Positions 7,938-16,549 of a stretch of DNA of 64,000 nucleotides are shown here, piece by piece (position 1 is the stretch's first letter; every line of letters starts with the position of its first letter). Source of the DNA: Streptomyces gossypii (lineage in GTDB: Bacteria; Actinomycetota; Actinomycetes; Streptomycetales; Streptomycetaceae). Below the pieces are notes generated by a model. That model was given only the letters and a program-made list of their open reading frames with translations, ran no database searches and had not been told where the DNA came from. The stretch covers positions 209,034 through 273,033 of the forward strand of contig NZ_JAJAGO010000007.1 of the NCBI RefSeq assembly GCF_025165795.1, written 5' to 3'. A program made the translations under genes and the position numbers.

Positions 7938-10900
7938 TTAACTCTGGTGCGGTGGCAGATCGTACAGGCGGGTCACTCCTTGGCCGGCGACCGCCAGTTG
8001 GTCGCCGTTCCCGGCGAGGGCGAGGGTGTCTACCGGAAACCGCCCGGGGACCGACAGTTTCTTCTCCGGCTTGCAGTGGGAGTCCCAAAGGTGCACGGTG
8101 CTGCCGTCAGTGTCGGCGGTGGCGAAGCGGGTGCCGTCGGCGTCGGTCGCGAGCAGGTCCGCATCGTCCGGGATCTCGCAAAGGCGCTTGCCGCTGCTCG
8201 TGTCGGTCACGGTGATCATCGTCGCGCCGGAGGTCGAAAGCATGGGGGCCAGGAGCTTCCCGTTGTCGCTGACGGCCCAGGACTCGCTCCCGGCTTCAAG
8301 GGAATGTTGCAGGTGCCTGTTGAGGGGCACTTGCGAAGTCCGCCCCGTACGGGTGTTCTGCAGCACCAGGCCCTGCGGGTTCGTGATGAGGAGACGGCGT
8401 CCACCGGTGCTCATGACGACTGGCTCCTGGTCGGCGGCGATTTCCGGGGGGTCGGCTCTGATGAGCTGTCTATTCCCTTCCCAGGGGAGCCGCCGCGCCA
8501 CCAACTCACTGCTGCTGGACTCGTTCACCGGGTAGATCACCTGGTAGATCACCGCACCGTCTTCGCGCGCGGCCACGCCGTCGACTCTGGTGTCGGTCTC
8601 GCCGTCGGCCCCGGTGTTGCCCTCGATGGTGGGCATGTGTGTCTTCCCTGTGCTGACCTTTCGTGTGGTGTCCCATCGCCGTACGACGCCCTCGTCGTCC
8701 ACCGTGACGAGAACGTCCGGCCCGAGGGCCATTGCCGTGATGTCGCCGGTGGGCAGCGTGGTGTGTGAGGTGTCTTTGGGCACCACCTGGCCCAGGGTGA
8801 GGAAGGTCGCTGCCAGAACGGCGCCGGTGACGGCGAGTTGGAGGCGGCGCCGCCGGATGACGCGGTCCCGTGGGACCGCCACCCGGTCCCTCGCCAGGGA
8901 CCGGCTGGCGAGACGCTCCTGCAGGCGGATGTGGCGGAACTGGTAGGTGCCGGCGGACTGGCGCAGCAGCTGCCGTTCCCGCGCATCCGAGAGGAACCGT
9001 ACGAAACGCCAGGGCAGCCGGCCCTTGGTCGCGAGTACCAGGCGGAGCAGGAAGAATCTGGGCCAGGCGCGCGGCAACAGCATCAGCACCGCGAAGGCGG
9101 CCCCGGGCAGCACGGTGGCGACGAGGTTCGGCTCGGAAGTGCGGAGGACTCCCGTCTCGTCGGCCACCCGGGCCAGGACGTCGGTGAACCGGGGTTCGCC
9201 CGACCAGCCCGTCAGCGCCAGGAAGACCATGTAGGCGGCCGAGACGGTCACCGTCATCAGCGGCAGTGCGCTGGCCCCCAGCACGGTCCCGGCCAGCCCC
9301 GCTCCCACCAGGGACGACCTGCGGTCCTGGCGTACCAGGCCCAGCGGCGTCGCGCGGGTGGAGTGTGCTGAGGGGGCATCGAGCCACTCATAGACGGCGA
9401 ACGCCAGACCGATGACGGTCACGGCCCCGCAGACGAACGCGGCCACCTGGAGGAACTGGGCCAGATTCCTCGAGGACCAGCTCCCGGTGAACGTCACGAC
9501 GATGCCGAAGGTACCCAGCAGTGTCACCGCCACCACGGATGCCAGGACGAAGCCCGTGCGGAACCCGCCCCGCAGTCGGTGCAGCGACCCGCGCAGTGTC
9601 AACGACACCCGGCCCGGCGGCCGTTCCGGCGGCGCCGCATACCAGGTGAGCATCGCCAGCACGGCGGCCGCCAGGCCGATCGTGAGCATCGCCTCCTCGT
9701 CCACATGCTGCCCGGCCACGCGCACCACGACCACGACGAGCATCGTCACCAGGCCGATCCCGATACCGAGCGGGAGCCCCACCCAGCGGGACAGCAGGCG
9801 GGAGCTCATGAGCCACCAGGCGAGATCGCGTTCACGGTGCCGGTGGAGGTAGGTGGCCAGGTACGTCAGCCACCGCTCGGCCTGCCGGGCCTCCCGCTGC
9901 CAATCGGCGGCCGCCTCACCGGGGAGAGTTCCCGGCGGCGGCGCGTAGGCCGCGGGGATGATGTGGTCGACGAGGTGGTCCTCCACCGCGTGCCGGCCAT
10001 CGAACCCGAGAAGTTCGGCCGGGTCCCGGTCGCAGTGCCGGTAGACGGCACGGGCGAGGGAGAGCGCCAAAGGGGTGGACAAGGCGGCTGCCACCGGGCC
10101 GTCGGGGTGTTCCCGTACGTGAGCGTAGACGGGTTCCCAGTCCACGCCTTCCGGCCAGTTCACCTCGCTGAGGTAGGCGACGGCATCCGGCACCGCCACG
10201 GGCGCCACCTCCACGACCGGCGCCCGGCGCAGCGCGGGCGAGCCGCCCTCGATCACGTCCTGGTACTCGACCGACCGGCAGGTGACCACGACGCCGCGAC
10301 CGTCGCCGCAAGCCTCGTTCAGAGCGCGTACGGCGCTGCGCCGGGCCGCCTCGGGGATCTCGTCCAGCCCGTCGAGGACGGGTAACAGCATCCGCCGCTC
10401 CAGCAGCAGACGCGGGACCTGGGACCGGCCGCCGTAGTACGAGGTGGCCAGGGTGCCCACCATCCAGTCGTCCAGCGACTCGCTGACAGGGTCCCAGGAC
10501 GAGACGGACAGCAGCACCGGAACCGGAGTCTGCGCAGGGCGGTCGGCCAGCAGGCCGAGCGTCAGCATGAGAGCCAGAACCGTCTTCCCGGCACCCGGCT
10601 CCCCCAGCACCACCAGCCGACCGCTGCTCACCTGCCGGTATCCCTGGGCCAGCCGAGCCGCGGCACCGGGGAAGTCGCCCTCCAGCCGGCCTTGGAGGGA
10701 GAGCCGCAGAACACGTCCCTCCACCGGAGGGACCACGGTATCCGGTGGTGCCGACACCGGCCGTCTGGTGGCGTCCCAGGACAGCGGGATCACCCGTGGA
10801 TCCCTCAACTGCCGGGCCGCCACCTCCTCCCACCACTGTTCCCGCACCGTGGCCGCCAGCCGGTCGGCGGCCACGCCCGCCTCCGGCGGCGGGGCGGGCG

Positions 10901-11096
10901 GAGGCAGAAGCTGGGCGCCCGCCGCCCCGAGCGACCACAGTCCAGCGAACATACCGGCGATACCGGTCAGCTCCTGCGCGGACTCAGGGTCGGCCCTGAT
11001 CAGCGCCCAACCCAGCCCGAGCGATACGCAGGCCACCGAGGCGAACAACACCAGGCGGGACCGCCTGCCCCGCACCTGCCACCCGAGCCGAGCCAC
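7938..11096 (-). CDS. NACHT NTPase with membrane segments and beta-propeller
   Basis: A 1052-residue STAND-type protein. An N-terminal membrane helix (about 15-33) precedes the NACHT NTPase, with Walker A GEPGAGKT at 165-172 and Walker B LLPVLDGLDEIPE at 237-249. The middle (about 430-720) carries several hydrophobic helices. After a further single helix (LQLAVTGAVLAATFLTLGQV), the C-terminal part from about residue 780 has WD40/propeller-like repeats (VTVDDEGVVRRWDTT and FATADTDGSTVHLWDS). NACHT proteins are signalling switches, and some bacterial ones act in anti-phage defence. Sensor and output here are unknown. The start is GTG at 11096, 27 bp after the PadR stop, implying an operon. Confidence 0.85.
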   Translation of the reverse strand: MARLGWQVRGRRSRLVLFASVACVSLGLGWALIRADPESAQELTGIAGMFAGLWSLGAAGAQLLPPPAPPPEAGVAADRLAATVREQWWEEVAARQLRDPRVIPLSWDATRRPVSAPPDTVVPPVEGRVLRLSLQGRLEGDFPGAAARLAQGYRQVSSGRLVVLGEPGAGKTVLALMLTLGLLADRPAQTPVPVLLSVSSWDPVSESLDDWMVGTLATSYYGGRSQVPRLLLERRMLLPVLDGLDEIPEAARRSAVRALNEACGDGRGVVVTCRSVEYQDVIEGGSPALRRAPVVEVAPVAVPDAVAYLSEVNWPEGVDWEPVYAHVREHPDGPVAAALSTPLALSLARAVYRHCDRDPAELLGFDGRHAVEDHLVDHIIPAAYAPPPGTLPGEAAADWQREARQAERWLTYLATYLHRHRERDLAWWLMSSRLLSRWVGLPLGIGIGLVTMLVVVVVRVAGQHVDEEAMLTIGLAAAVLAMLTWYAAPPERPPGRVSLTLRGSLHRLRGGFRTGFVLASVVAVTLLGTFGIVVTFTGSWSSRNLAQFLQVAAFVCGAVTVIGLAFAVYEWLDAPSAHSTRATPLGLVRQDRRSSLVGAGLAGTVLGASALPLMTVTVSAAYMVFLALTGWSGEPRFTDVLARVADETGVLRTSEPNLVATVLPGAAFAVLMLLPRAWPRFFLLRLVLATKGRLPWRFVRFLSDARERQLLRQSAGTYQFRHIRLQERLASRSLARDRVAVPRDRVIRRRRLQLAVTGAVLAATFLTLGQVVPKDTSHTTLPTGDITAMALGPDVLVTVDDEGVVRRWDTTRKVSTGKTHMPTIEGNTGADGETDTRVDGVAAREDGAVIYQVIYPVNESSSSELVARRLPWEGNRQLIRADPPEIAADQEPVVMSTGGRRLLITNPQGLVLQNTRTGRTSQVPLNRHLQHSLEAGSESWAVSDNGKLLAPMLSTSGATMITVTDTSSGKRLCEIPDDADLLATDADGTRFATADTDGSTVHLWDSHCKPEKKLSVPGRFPVDTLALAGNGDQLAVAGQGVTRLYDLPPHQS

Positions 11097-11123
11097 CGCA
11101 CCAGGCTTCCACAGAGGGCCCCC

Positions 11124-11741
11124 TCACGTCCTGAACTTCCGGATCGGAGCGGGAGCGCGTGGATCCACCGCGCTCGCGCCGCGCTCGGCGATCTCCGACC
11201 AGAAATCGACGGCCAACTGCTCGAACCGCAGACCGAATGCCAGGGCGGCGGCCTGCGGGGGTTCGAACTTGAAGCCGAGCCCGGGAGCGTCTTGCGCAGG
11301 CATGTCCGCGGTGGGAGCCGACGCGAGGATCCTCTCGTACTCGGCGAGCTGACGGCGGTGTGCTTCCAGTTGCTGCTCGGCGAGTTGACGCACCTGTGCC
11401 TCGCTGGACGGGCCGTCCTGCTGGAAGAAGATCCGCAGCAGACCCTCGTCGCGGATCTCGGTGGTCTGATCGGCCGGGCCGGTGAGCCACTTGGCGAGTA
11501 CGTCCTGCCCGGCCGGGGTGATCGACAGTGTCCGGCGCCGACGTCCGGCGCTCTCCCGCTCCTCGAGGACGAGCCCGTGGCGCGCGAGCCGGGCAGCCTC
11601 CGCGTAGATCTGGGACCGCGGAAAGGCCCAGAAATGTCCGATGCTCTGCTGGATCTCTCGATCGAGCGCGTACGGCGTCGCGGAGCCCGACTGCTCGAGG
11701 AGGCCGAGCACGACGTAGGTGCTGGCGGAGAACGTTGGCAT
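11124..11741 (-). CDS. PadR-family transcriptional regulator
   Basis: A 205-residue regulator with the PadR winged helix at the N-terminus (STYVVLGLLEQSGSATPYAL, then SQIYAEAARLARHGLV and the wing RRRRTLSITPAGQ). A C-terminal helical domain holds a probable dimerisation coiled coil (VRQLAEQQLEAHRRQLAEYE). Residues around 130-205 are typical of the PadR C-terminal (Vir-like) domain. ATG 11741 is chosen because homology begins there; a longer in-frame start at 11825 lacks support. It is divergent to the carotenoid oxygenase and directly upstream of the NACHT gene, so it could control either. Confidence 0.85.
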   Translation of the reverse strand: MPTFSASTYVVLGLLEQSGSATPYALDREIQQSIGHFWAFPRSQIYAEAARLARHGLVLEERESAGRRRRTLSITPAGQDVLAKWLTGPADQTTEIRDEGLLRIFFQQDGPSSEAQVRQLAEQQLEAHRRQLAEYERILASAPTADMPAQDAPGLGFKFEPPQAAALAFGLRFEQLAVDFWSEIAERGASAVDPRAPAPIRKFRT

Positions 11742-11852
11742 CCCATATCCCGATCTGGACGGTCTGAATCCCGGCGTTGCACGCCCGACTCCGAAGTTGG
11801 AGCATCTGAACAGTACAGGCTGCACGTTCGAAACTGATGATCGGAGTCATCG

Positions 11853-13235
11853 ATGACCACGGCGATCGGCAATCCCTATCTGGAGGGCAATTTCGCCCCC
11901 GTCTCCGACGAGGTGAGCGTCAACGACCTGCCGGTGACCGGGACTCTGCCGCCCGAGCTGAACGGCCGCTATCTGCGGATCGGCCCCAGTCCCAAGGGGT
12001 CTGGCGAAACCGGCATGAGCCATCACTGGTTCGTCGGCCAGGGCATGGTGCACGGCGTCCGGCTGCGCGACGGGCATGCCGAGTGGTACCGCAACCGGTT
12101 CGTCCGGGGCGATGTTCCCGAAGACTCGCCCAACACCAACATCCTCGCCCACGGCGGCCGGCTCCTCGCGCTCGTCGAGGGAGGCGGGGCGCCGGTGTCG
12201 ATCACCCCCGACCTGAACCGCATGTCGACCTGGGACGCCGACGGGGCGTTGCGCGCCGGCTTCACCGCCCACCCGAAGACCGATCCGGCCACCGGTGAGA
12301 TGCACTCCCTCAGCTACCTGATCAGGCCCGGTACGGAAGAACTGCGCTACGTCGTCATGGACGCCACCGGGAAGGCGACGCACGCCGCCGAACTGCCTGT
12401 TTCTGGGGTACCGATGGTCCACGACATGGCCATGACCGCCACCCGGGTAGTGGTGCTCGACCTGCCGGTGACCCTGTCGATGGACGCCATGGGCCGCCTG
12501 GCTGCGGGAGCACCGGAGAGCGGCGACGCGCTCCCGATGCGCTGGAACGAGGAGCACCCGTCGCGGGTGGGAGTGCTGCCGCGCGGCGGCACGGCGGATC
12601 AGATCAGGTGGTTCGACGCGCCGCGATGCTATGTGTTCCATGTCCTCAATGCGTACGACACCCCGGACGGCTCGATCATCATGGACGTCGTCCGCTACGA
12701 CACGGTGTTCCGCGACGTGTTCCGCGGTCCCGCCGACGGGCCGCCTGCGCTCGCCCGGTGGACCATCGCCCCGGACCGGGGCACCGTCTCCGAGCAGATC
12801 ATGTCCGACTACAGCGTCGAATGGCCCCGGATCAACCAGGCATGGGCCGGGCGCTCCCACCGCTACGGCTGGTTCGGGGGGACCGGACCCGACAGTCTGC
12901 GCCTGTCCGACGACGTCAGCCGTGACCGTGGCGGCAGCTTCGAACCCGGGCCGCTGGTCAAGTTCGACACCGCGACCGGCGAGGCATCGGCACACCACTT
13001 CGGAACCGGGCGTGTGACACAGGAGCCGACGTTCGTGGCACGGCCCGGCGCTGAGGCCGAGGACGACGGCTGGATTCTCTCGGTCGTCTACGACGGCACT
13101 GCCGATCGCAGCGAACTGGTCGTACTCGACGCCGCCGACCTCAAGGCCGCTCCGCTCGCGCGCGTACACCTGCCACGACGCGTCCCCTTCGGCTTCCACG
13201 GCAACTGGATCGCCGACAACGAGATCGGCGCTTAG
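11853..13235 (+). CDS. Carotenoid oxygenase family protein
   Basis: A 460-residue member of the RPE65/lignostilbene dioxygenase family of iron-dependent seven-bladed propeller enzymes, which split carotenoid, apocarotenoid or stilbene double bonds. The opening LPPELNGRYLRIGPSP is diagnostic. The four iron-binding histidines are seen in FTAHPK, PMVHDMAMT, YVFHVLNAYD and the terminal PFGFHGNW. Length is normal. The stop codon TAG overlaps the left end of a MITE: its TA belongs to the target duplication and its G to the element, so the reading frame is preserved. The start is ATG 11853. It is divergent to a PadR regulator. No carotenoid biosynthesis genes are in the window. Confidence 0.92.
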   Translation: MTTAIGNPYLEGNFAPVSDEVSVNDLPVTGTLPPELNGRYLRIGPSPKGSGETGMSHHWFVGQGMVHGVRLRDGHAEWYRNRFVRGDVPEDSPNTNILAHGGRLLALVEGGGAPVSITPDLNRMSTWDADGALRAGFTAHPKTDPATGEMHSLSYLIRPGTEELRYVVMDATGKATHAAELPVSGVPMVHDMAMTATRVVVLDLPVTLSMDAMGRLAAGAPESGDALPMRWNEEHPSRVGVLPRGGTADQIRWFDAPRCYVFHVLNAYDTPDGSIIMDVVRYDTVFRDVFRGPADGPPALARWTIAPDRGTVSEQIMSDYSVEWPRINQAWAGRSHRYGWFGGTGPDSLRLSDDVSRDRGGSFEPGPLVKFDTATGEASAHHFGTGRVTQEPTFVARPGAEAEDDGWILSVVYDGTADRSELVVLDAADLKAAPLARVHLPRRVPFGFHGNWIADNEIGA

Positions 13236-13397
13236 AGCCCCTAACACAATGGGCGGTCGATCAGCTTGCGGCGTCTGGTGCGTGCGCTCGCAAGGCGGAG
13301 GATCGTCCTCGTACTGGGCGTACATGGACGACTCCGACAACGCGGCGAGCGCGCGTGCCAGGCGTCGCAAGCCGACCGCCCATTCTGTTAGGGGCTC
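13235..13397. mobile_element. 163-bp MITE with IS5-like ends and TTA duplication
   Basis: The left end GAGCCCCTAACACAATGGGC (13235-13254) is repeated inverted at the right end (GCCCATTCTGTTAGGGGCTC, 13378-13397) with one mismatch, and the symmetry extends inward through a GGTCG/CGACC stretch. TTA flanks both sides (13232-13234 and 13398-13400) as a 3-bp target duplication. The element encodes nothing. Size, ends and duplication fit a MITE mobilised in trans by an IS5-family transposase; family assignment is from the TNA-type duplication and is an inference. Confidence 0.8.
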
Positions 13398-13494
13398 TTA
13401 GCCGTGCTGGGCCCCGCCTCCGATTCCCCTGGGTCACCTGCCGGTCTGCTCCGGGATGGCTGACTCCGAAGGCCACGAAGCGGCAAAGGGTGGC

Positions 13495-13530
13495 ACCCGC
13501 CAGAAGGTACGTTCGTACACTCTGGCGGGT
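13495..13530. promoter_or_regulatory. Probable TetR operator upstream of acetyltransferase operon
   Basis: ACCCGCCAGA (13495-13504) and TCTGGCGGGT (13521-13530) form a perfect 10-bp inverted repeat. A second dyad, GTACG-TT-CGTAC (13507-13518), is nested inside. The whole element ends 12 bp before the acetyltransferase ATG. The same operon encodes a TetR regulator, making this the likely autoregulatory site. Confidence 0.7.
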
Positions 13531-13542
13531 AGGCTCATACGC

Positions 13543-14127
13543 ATGCCGACGACGGACTACTTCGCCGAGGACCCGCGCACGAACCTGGAGCGCATGCAGG
13601 CAGGCGACCTCTACATCGCCGACGACCCCGAGATCGCCCGCCGCCAGCAGCAGGCTGTGCGCCTGGCAGCGCGCTACCAGGCCGCCTACGCCGAGGATGC
13701 CGACTCCGCCCGGCCGATCCTCGCTGAACTGCTCGGCTCTCTGGGCGACGAAGCACACGTGCGTCCGCCTCTGTGGGTCGACTACGGCAGCAACATCACC
13801 ATCGGCGCCCGGACCTTCGTCAACTACAACCTGACCGCCCTGGACGTCGCCGCGGTCACCATCGGCGAGGACTGCCAGATCGGACCCAACGTCCAGTTGC
13901 TCACCCCGACCCACCCGCTGGAACCGCAGCCCCGCCGCGACAAGCTGGAGGCAGCCCAGCCGATCACCATCGGCGACAACGTGTGGCTCGGCGGGGGCGC
14001 CATCGTGCTGCCCGGCGTGACCATCGGCGACAACTCCGTCATCGGCTCCGGCGCCGTCGTCACCAAGGACATCCCCGCGAGCGTCGTCGCCGTCGGCAAC
14101 CCCGCCCGCCCGGTCCGCACCCTCTGA
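13543..14127 (+). CDS. Sugar O-acetyltransferase (maltose/galactoside acetyltransferase type)
   Basis: A 194-residue left-handed beta-helix acyltransferase of the LacA/Maa/NodL family, which moves acetyl from acetyl-CoA to sugar hydroxyls. The N-terminal Mac domain (TNLERMQAGDLYIADDPE) is followed by hexapeptide repeats (ITIGARTFVNYN, VTIGEDCQIGPN, ITIGDNVWLGGGAIVLPGVT and SVIGSGAVVTKDIPA). The catalytic histidine is expected in LLTPTHPLEP, and the terminal signature is VVAVGNPARPVR. ATG 13543 is chosen because the Mac domain starts immediately; an in-frame ATG at 13456 lies upstream of the operator dyad. Eleven base pairs separate it from the TetR gene. Substrates of this class are broad. 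Confidence 0.9.
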   Translation: MPTTDYFAEDPRTNLERMQAGDLYIADDPEIARRQQQAVRLAARYQAAYAEDADSARPILAELLGSLGDEAHVRPPLWVDYGSNITIGARTFVNYNLTALDVAAVTIGEDCQIGPNVQLLTPTHPLEPQPRRDKLEAAQPITIGDNVWLGGGAIVLPGVTIGDNSVIGSGAVVTKDIPASVVAVGNPARPVRTL

Positions 14128-14138
14128 CCCCGCACCCC

Positions 14139-14696
14139 ATGGCCACCGGACACACCGACCCCCAGCGCCGCGAACGCATCCTCGCCGCGACCCTCGACCT
14201 CGTCGCCGAGGAGGGAGTCGCCGGCGTCTCCCACCGGAAGATCGCCGCCCGCGCCGGAGTGCCCCTGGGCTCGATGACCTACCACTTCAGCGGCATCGAC
14301 CAGTTGCTGCGGGAGGCGTTCCGCCGCTTCACCGACCACCTCGTCGAGCTGTTCGACACCTGCCTCAGTGCCCCGGCCGACCGCGACCAGGCCAGAGCCG
14401 CGGTGGCCGACCTCATCCACACCCTGTCCGGCGGAAGCCGGCGCGACCTCGTCCTCACCCAGGAGCTGTACACCCTCGCCGCCCGGCAGCCCTCCTACCG
14501 GGAACTCACCCATGAGTGGATGGCCCGCAGCCGCACCCACCTGGAGAAGCACTTCGACCCGGACACCGCCCGCCAACTCGACGCCCTCATCGAGGGCCTG
14601 ACCCTCCACCGCGCCGTCGCCCAGGAACCCCACGACCGCGCCCTGACCCTGGAAGCCGTCACACGCATCACCACGACCGGCAGCCGGGCCAGCTGA
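14139..14696 (+). CDS. TetR-family transcriptional regulator
   Basis: A 185-residue TetR repressor. The N-terminal HTH reads RERILAATLDLVAEEGVAGV then SHRKIAARAGVPLGSMTYHF, followed by a helical ligand domain with a mid-protein LTQELYTLAARQPSYRELTHEW characteristic of TetR group-C proteins. It starts 11 bp after the acetyltransferase stop and is probably cotranscribed. The 36-bp dyad upstream of that gene is its likely operator. A strong hairpin follows the stop at 14699-14737. Confidence 0.9.
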   Translation: MATGHTDPQRRERILAATLDLVAEEGVAGVSHRKIAARAGVPLGSMTYHFSGIDQLLREAFRRFTDHLVELFDTCLSAPADRDQARAAVADLIHTLSGGSRRDLVLTQELYTLAARQPSYRELTHEWMARSRTHLEKHFDPDTARQLDALIEGLTLHRAVAQEPHDRALTLEAVTRITTTGSRAS

Positions 14697-14698
14697 CC

Positions 14699-14737
14699 GC
14701 CCGTGCGGCACAGACCTGACGGATGTGCCGTACGGGC
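14699..14737. terminator. Stem-loop terminator after TetR gene
   Basis: GCCCGTGCGGCACA (14699-14712) pairs with TGTGCCGTACGGGC (14724-14737) with one G-T pair and an 11-nt loop. It starts 2 bp after the TetR stop and ends 1 bp before the 3' end of the NUDIX remnant, so it may serve both strands. A T-tract is absent, as is common in actinomycetes. Confidence 0.75.
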
Positions 14738-14738
14738 A

Positions 14739-15014
14739 TCAACCAGAGACGCCGGCATTCTGATGGTCGACTCCCGCACGCGCGGCCGCCGCGGGAATCA
14801 CCCTCGAGTCCACGCCCAGCAGGCGTCCAACCACCGCGTCACAGCCGGTCTCCTCGGTGACCTCCCGGATCACCGGGTCAATCGGATCCTCACCGTGCTC
14901 GACCCGGCCGCCCGGGAGGGTCCAGCTGCTCTCGCCCGTCGGTGGTACGTGACGGGCGAGCAGCACGCTCCCGTCCTCGACGCACACGGCGTACGCCGCC
15001 GGCCGGAAACTCAT
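14739..15014 (-). pseudogene. C-terminally truncated NUDIX hydrolase
   Basis: A 91-residue frame with a complete NUDIX box (GGRVEHGEDPIDPVIREV followed by TEETGC), the magnesium-binding signature of nucleoside-diphosphate-X hydrolases. The start is good (ATG 15014 with GGGAGGTGTGGGG). NUDIX proteins are normally 130-160 residues. Here the chain ends soon after the box (VIPAAAARAGVDHQNAGVSG), just as the next beta strand should begin, so roughly a third is missing. The broken 3' end abuts the terminator of the TetR operon. Probably inactive. Confidence 0.75.
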
Positions 15015-15150
15015 CCCCACACCTCCCACCGGACCCTGACCGACGTCCAAGATCCGCGCCTCGCCAGGAACGCAGAATGGAGCCGGACCGACTTCTCACG
15101 CTCCAAAGCCACTTCCACACCGTGCGAAGTCCATCCGCTGGGCAGGTGGG

Positions 15151-16458
15151 TCACTGCGTGGTCTCCGGCTGGCCGGTGGCACGCTCGCAGAGGACGACGG
15201 GGATGGTGATCGCGGCCAGGACAGCGCCGATCCACGCGACGGTGGTGATGGGCGCGTCGGCGTTGAGCGCGATGCCGGCTATGAGGGGAACGATGCTAAT
15301 TCCGAGTTGGACGGCGGACACCGTGGTCGCCCCGGCGAGGGTGGGGGCGTCGGAGGCGAGGGTGAACACCCGGCTGTAGATGGCGGGGTTGAGCACGAAT
15401 CCGGCCACGCCGAGGAGCAGCACGAGCGGGACGATCGCGAGAGCGTGTTCGGCCAGTGCGGCGATCAACACCGAGCACACGATGATCCCGGCCGATCCTG
15501 CGAGCAGGGCCTCGTGGGGCCGTCTGTCCGACATGCGGCCACCGATCGCCAAGCCGACGTACGCCCCGACGCCGAACAGCATGAGGACGACCGGGGTCCA
15601 CGTGTCCGGGATTCCGGTGACGCTGTCGAGAAGTTCGGCGAGATAGTTGAAGGTGATCATGTACGCCGCCGTACTCAGCAGCGTGGCAGCGTAAACGAGC
15701 CACAGGCGTGGCTGCCGCATCATCCGGAGCTCACGTTTGATGCTGGGGTCCTGCCCAGCGGTCGTCCGGGGCATGGCGGCAGCCACGGTGGTGGCAGCGG
15801 CTAGGGTGAGGGCGACCACGAGCCAGAATCCGCCCTGCCAGCCGGTGTGGTGGCCGATCAGTGTTCCGGCGGGACCGCCGAGGATCATGGCCAGGCCGAG
15901 GCCGCTGACGACGACGCCCGATGCGCGGGCTACTCGGTCGGGGGTGACCAGACTGACGGCGGTGACCGACGCGACGGCGAAGAACCCTGCGTAGGCGAGT
16001 CCGGCGACGAAGCGGCTGATCAGCAGCGCGGTGTAGCTGCCGATGATCAGCCCGGCGGCGATGCAGGCAGCGAATATCAGCTGGGTCAGCACCAGCGCCG
16101 TCCGACGTGGCCACTTGAGGCTGATGACCGCGAAGGGTGGGCCACCGATGACGACCCCGACCGCGAACGCGGTGATCAGCCCACCCGCGGTGGCCAGGCT
16201 GACCTCGATGTCGGCGGCCACCGCTGGAAGGACCCCGGCGAGGAGGAATTCCGCGCTGCCCATGGCGAACAGGCTGAACGCCAGGAGATACACCCCGAGC
16301 GGCAGGCGCCGTTCCGTCGCTACCGGGCCGTCTTGGCTGACGACGGTCGCGTCGGCGACGCGTGCTTGAGCCAACTCACCTCCCCGCTCGGCAAGTTCTC
16401 CAGCGGTCGGGCCGGTCGGGCCGGCGCCGTTGATCACAACATCGCGATGTTTCTTCAT
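15151..16458 (-). CDS. MFS transporter (DHA1 family exporter)
   Basis: A 435-residue major facilitator with about twelve hydrophobic helices after a 50-residue hydrophilic N-terminus. It opens with PLGVYLLAFSLFAMGSAEFL followed by LLAGVLPAVAAD, the start typical of AraJ/arabinose-efflux and chloramphenicol-resistance-like drug:H+ antiporters. ATG 16458 is supported by CAGGAGGTGGCAGTG. A 91-bp gap with a palindrome separates it from the divergent XRE-cupin regulator, which probably controls it. The exported compound is unknown; sugars, amino acids and small drugs are all precedented in the family. Confidence 0.9.
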   Translation of the reverse strand: MKKHRDVVINGAGPTGPTAGELAERGGELAQARVADATVVSQDGPVATERRLPLGVYLLAFSLFAMGSAEFLLAGVLPAVAADIEVSLATAGGLITAFAVGVVIGGPPFAVISLKWPRRTALVLTQLIFAACIAAGLIIGSYTALLISRFVAGLAYAGFFAVASVTAVSLVTPDRVARASGVVVSGLGLAMILGGPAGTLIGHHTGWQGGFWLVVALTLAAATTVAAAMPRTTAGQDPSIKRELRMMRQPRLWLVYAATLLSTAAYMITFNYLAELLDSVTGIPDTWTPVVLMLFGVGAYVGLAIGGRMSDRRPHEALLAGSAGIIVCSVLIAALAEHALAIVPLVLLLGVAGFVLNPAIYSRVFTLASDAPTLAGATTVSAVQLGISIVPLIAGIALNADAPITTVAWIGAVLAAITIPVVLCERATGQPETTQ

Positions 16459-16504
16459 CACTGCCACCTCCTGAAGCGACCGTGATCCATCACCCTCGGG
16501 AACC

Positions 16505-16518
16505 GCAACTAGCGTTGC
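16505..16518. promoter_or_regulatory. Palindrome in MFS/XRE divergent promoter
   Basis: GCAAC-TAGC-GTTGC at 16505-16518 is a perfect 5-bp-arm dyad, extendable by flanking C/C context, 31 bp before the XRE gene start and 46 bp before the exporter start. Small symmetric sites like this are typical for XRE regulators. Assignment rests on position only. Confidence 0.45.
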
Positions 16519-16549
16519 CGAAACAGGAACGATCTGATGGTCTGGTTCA

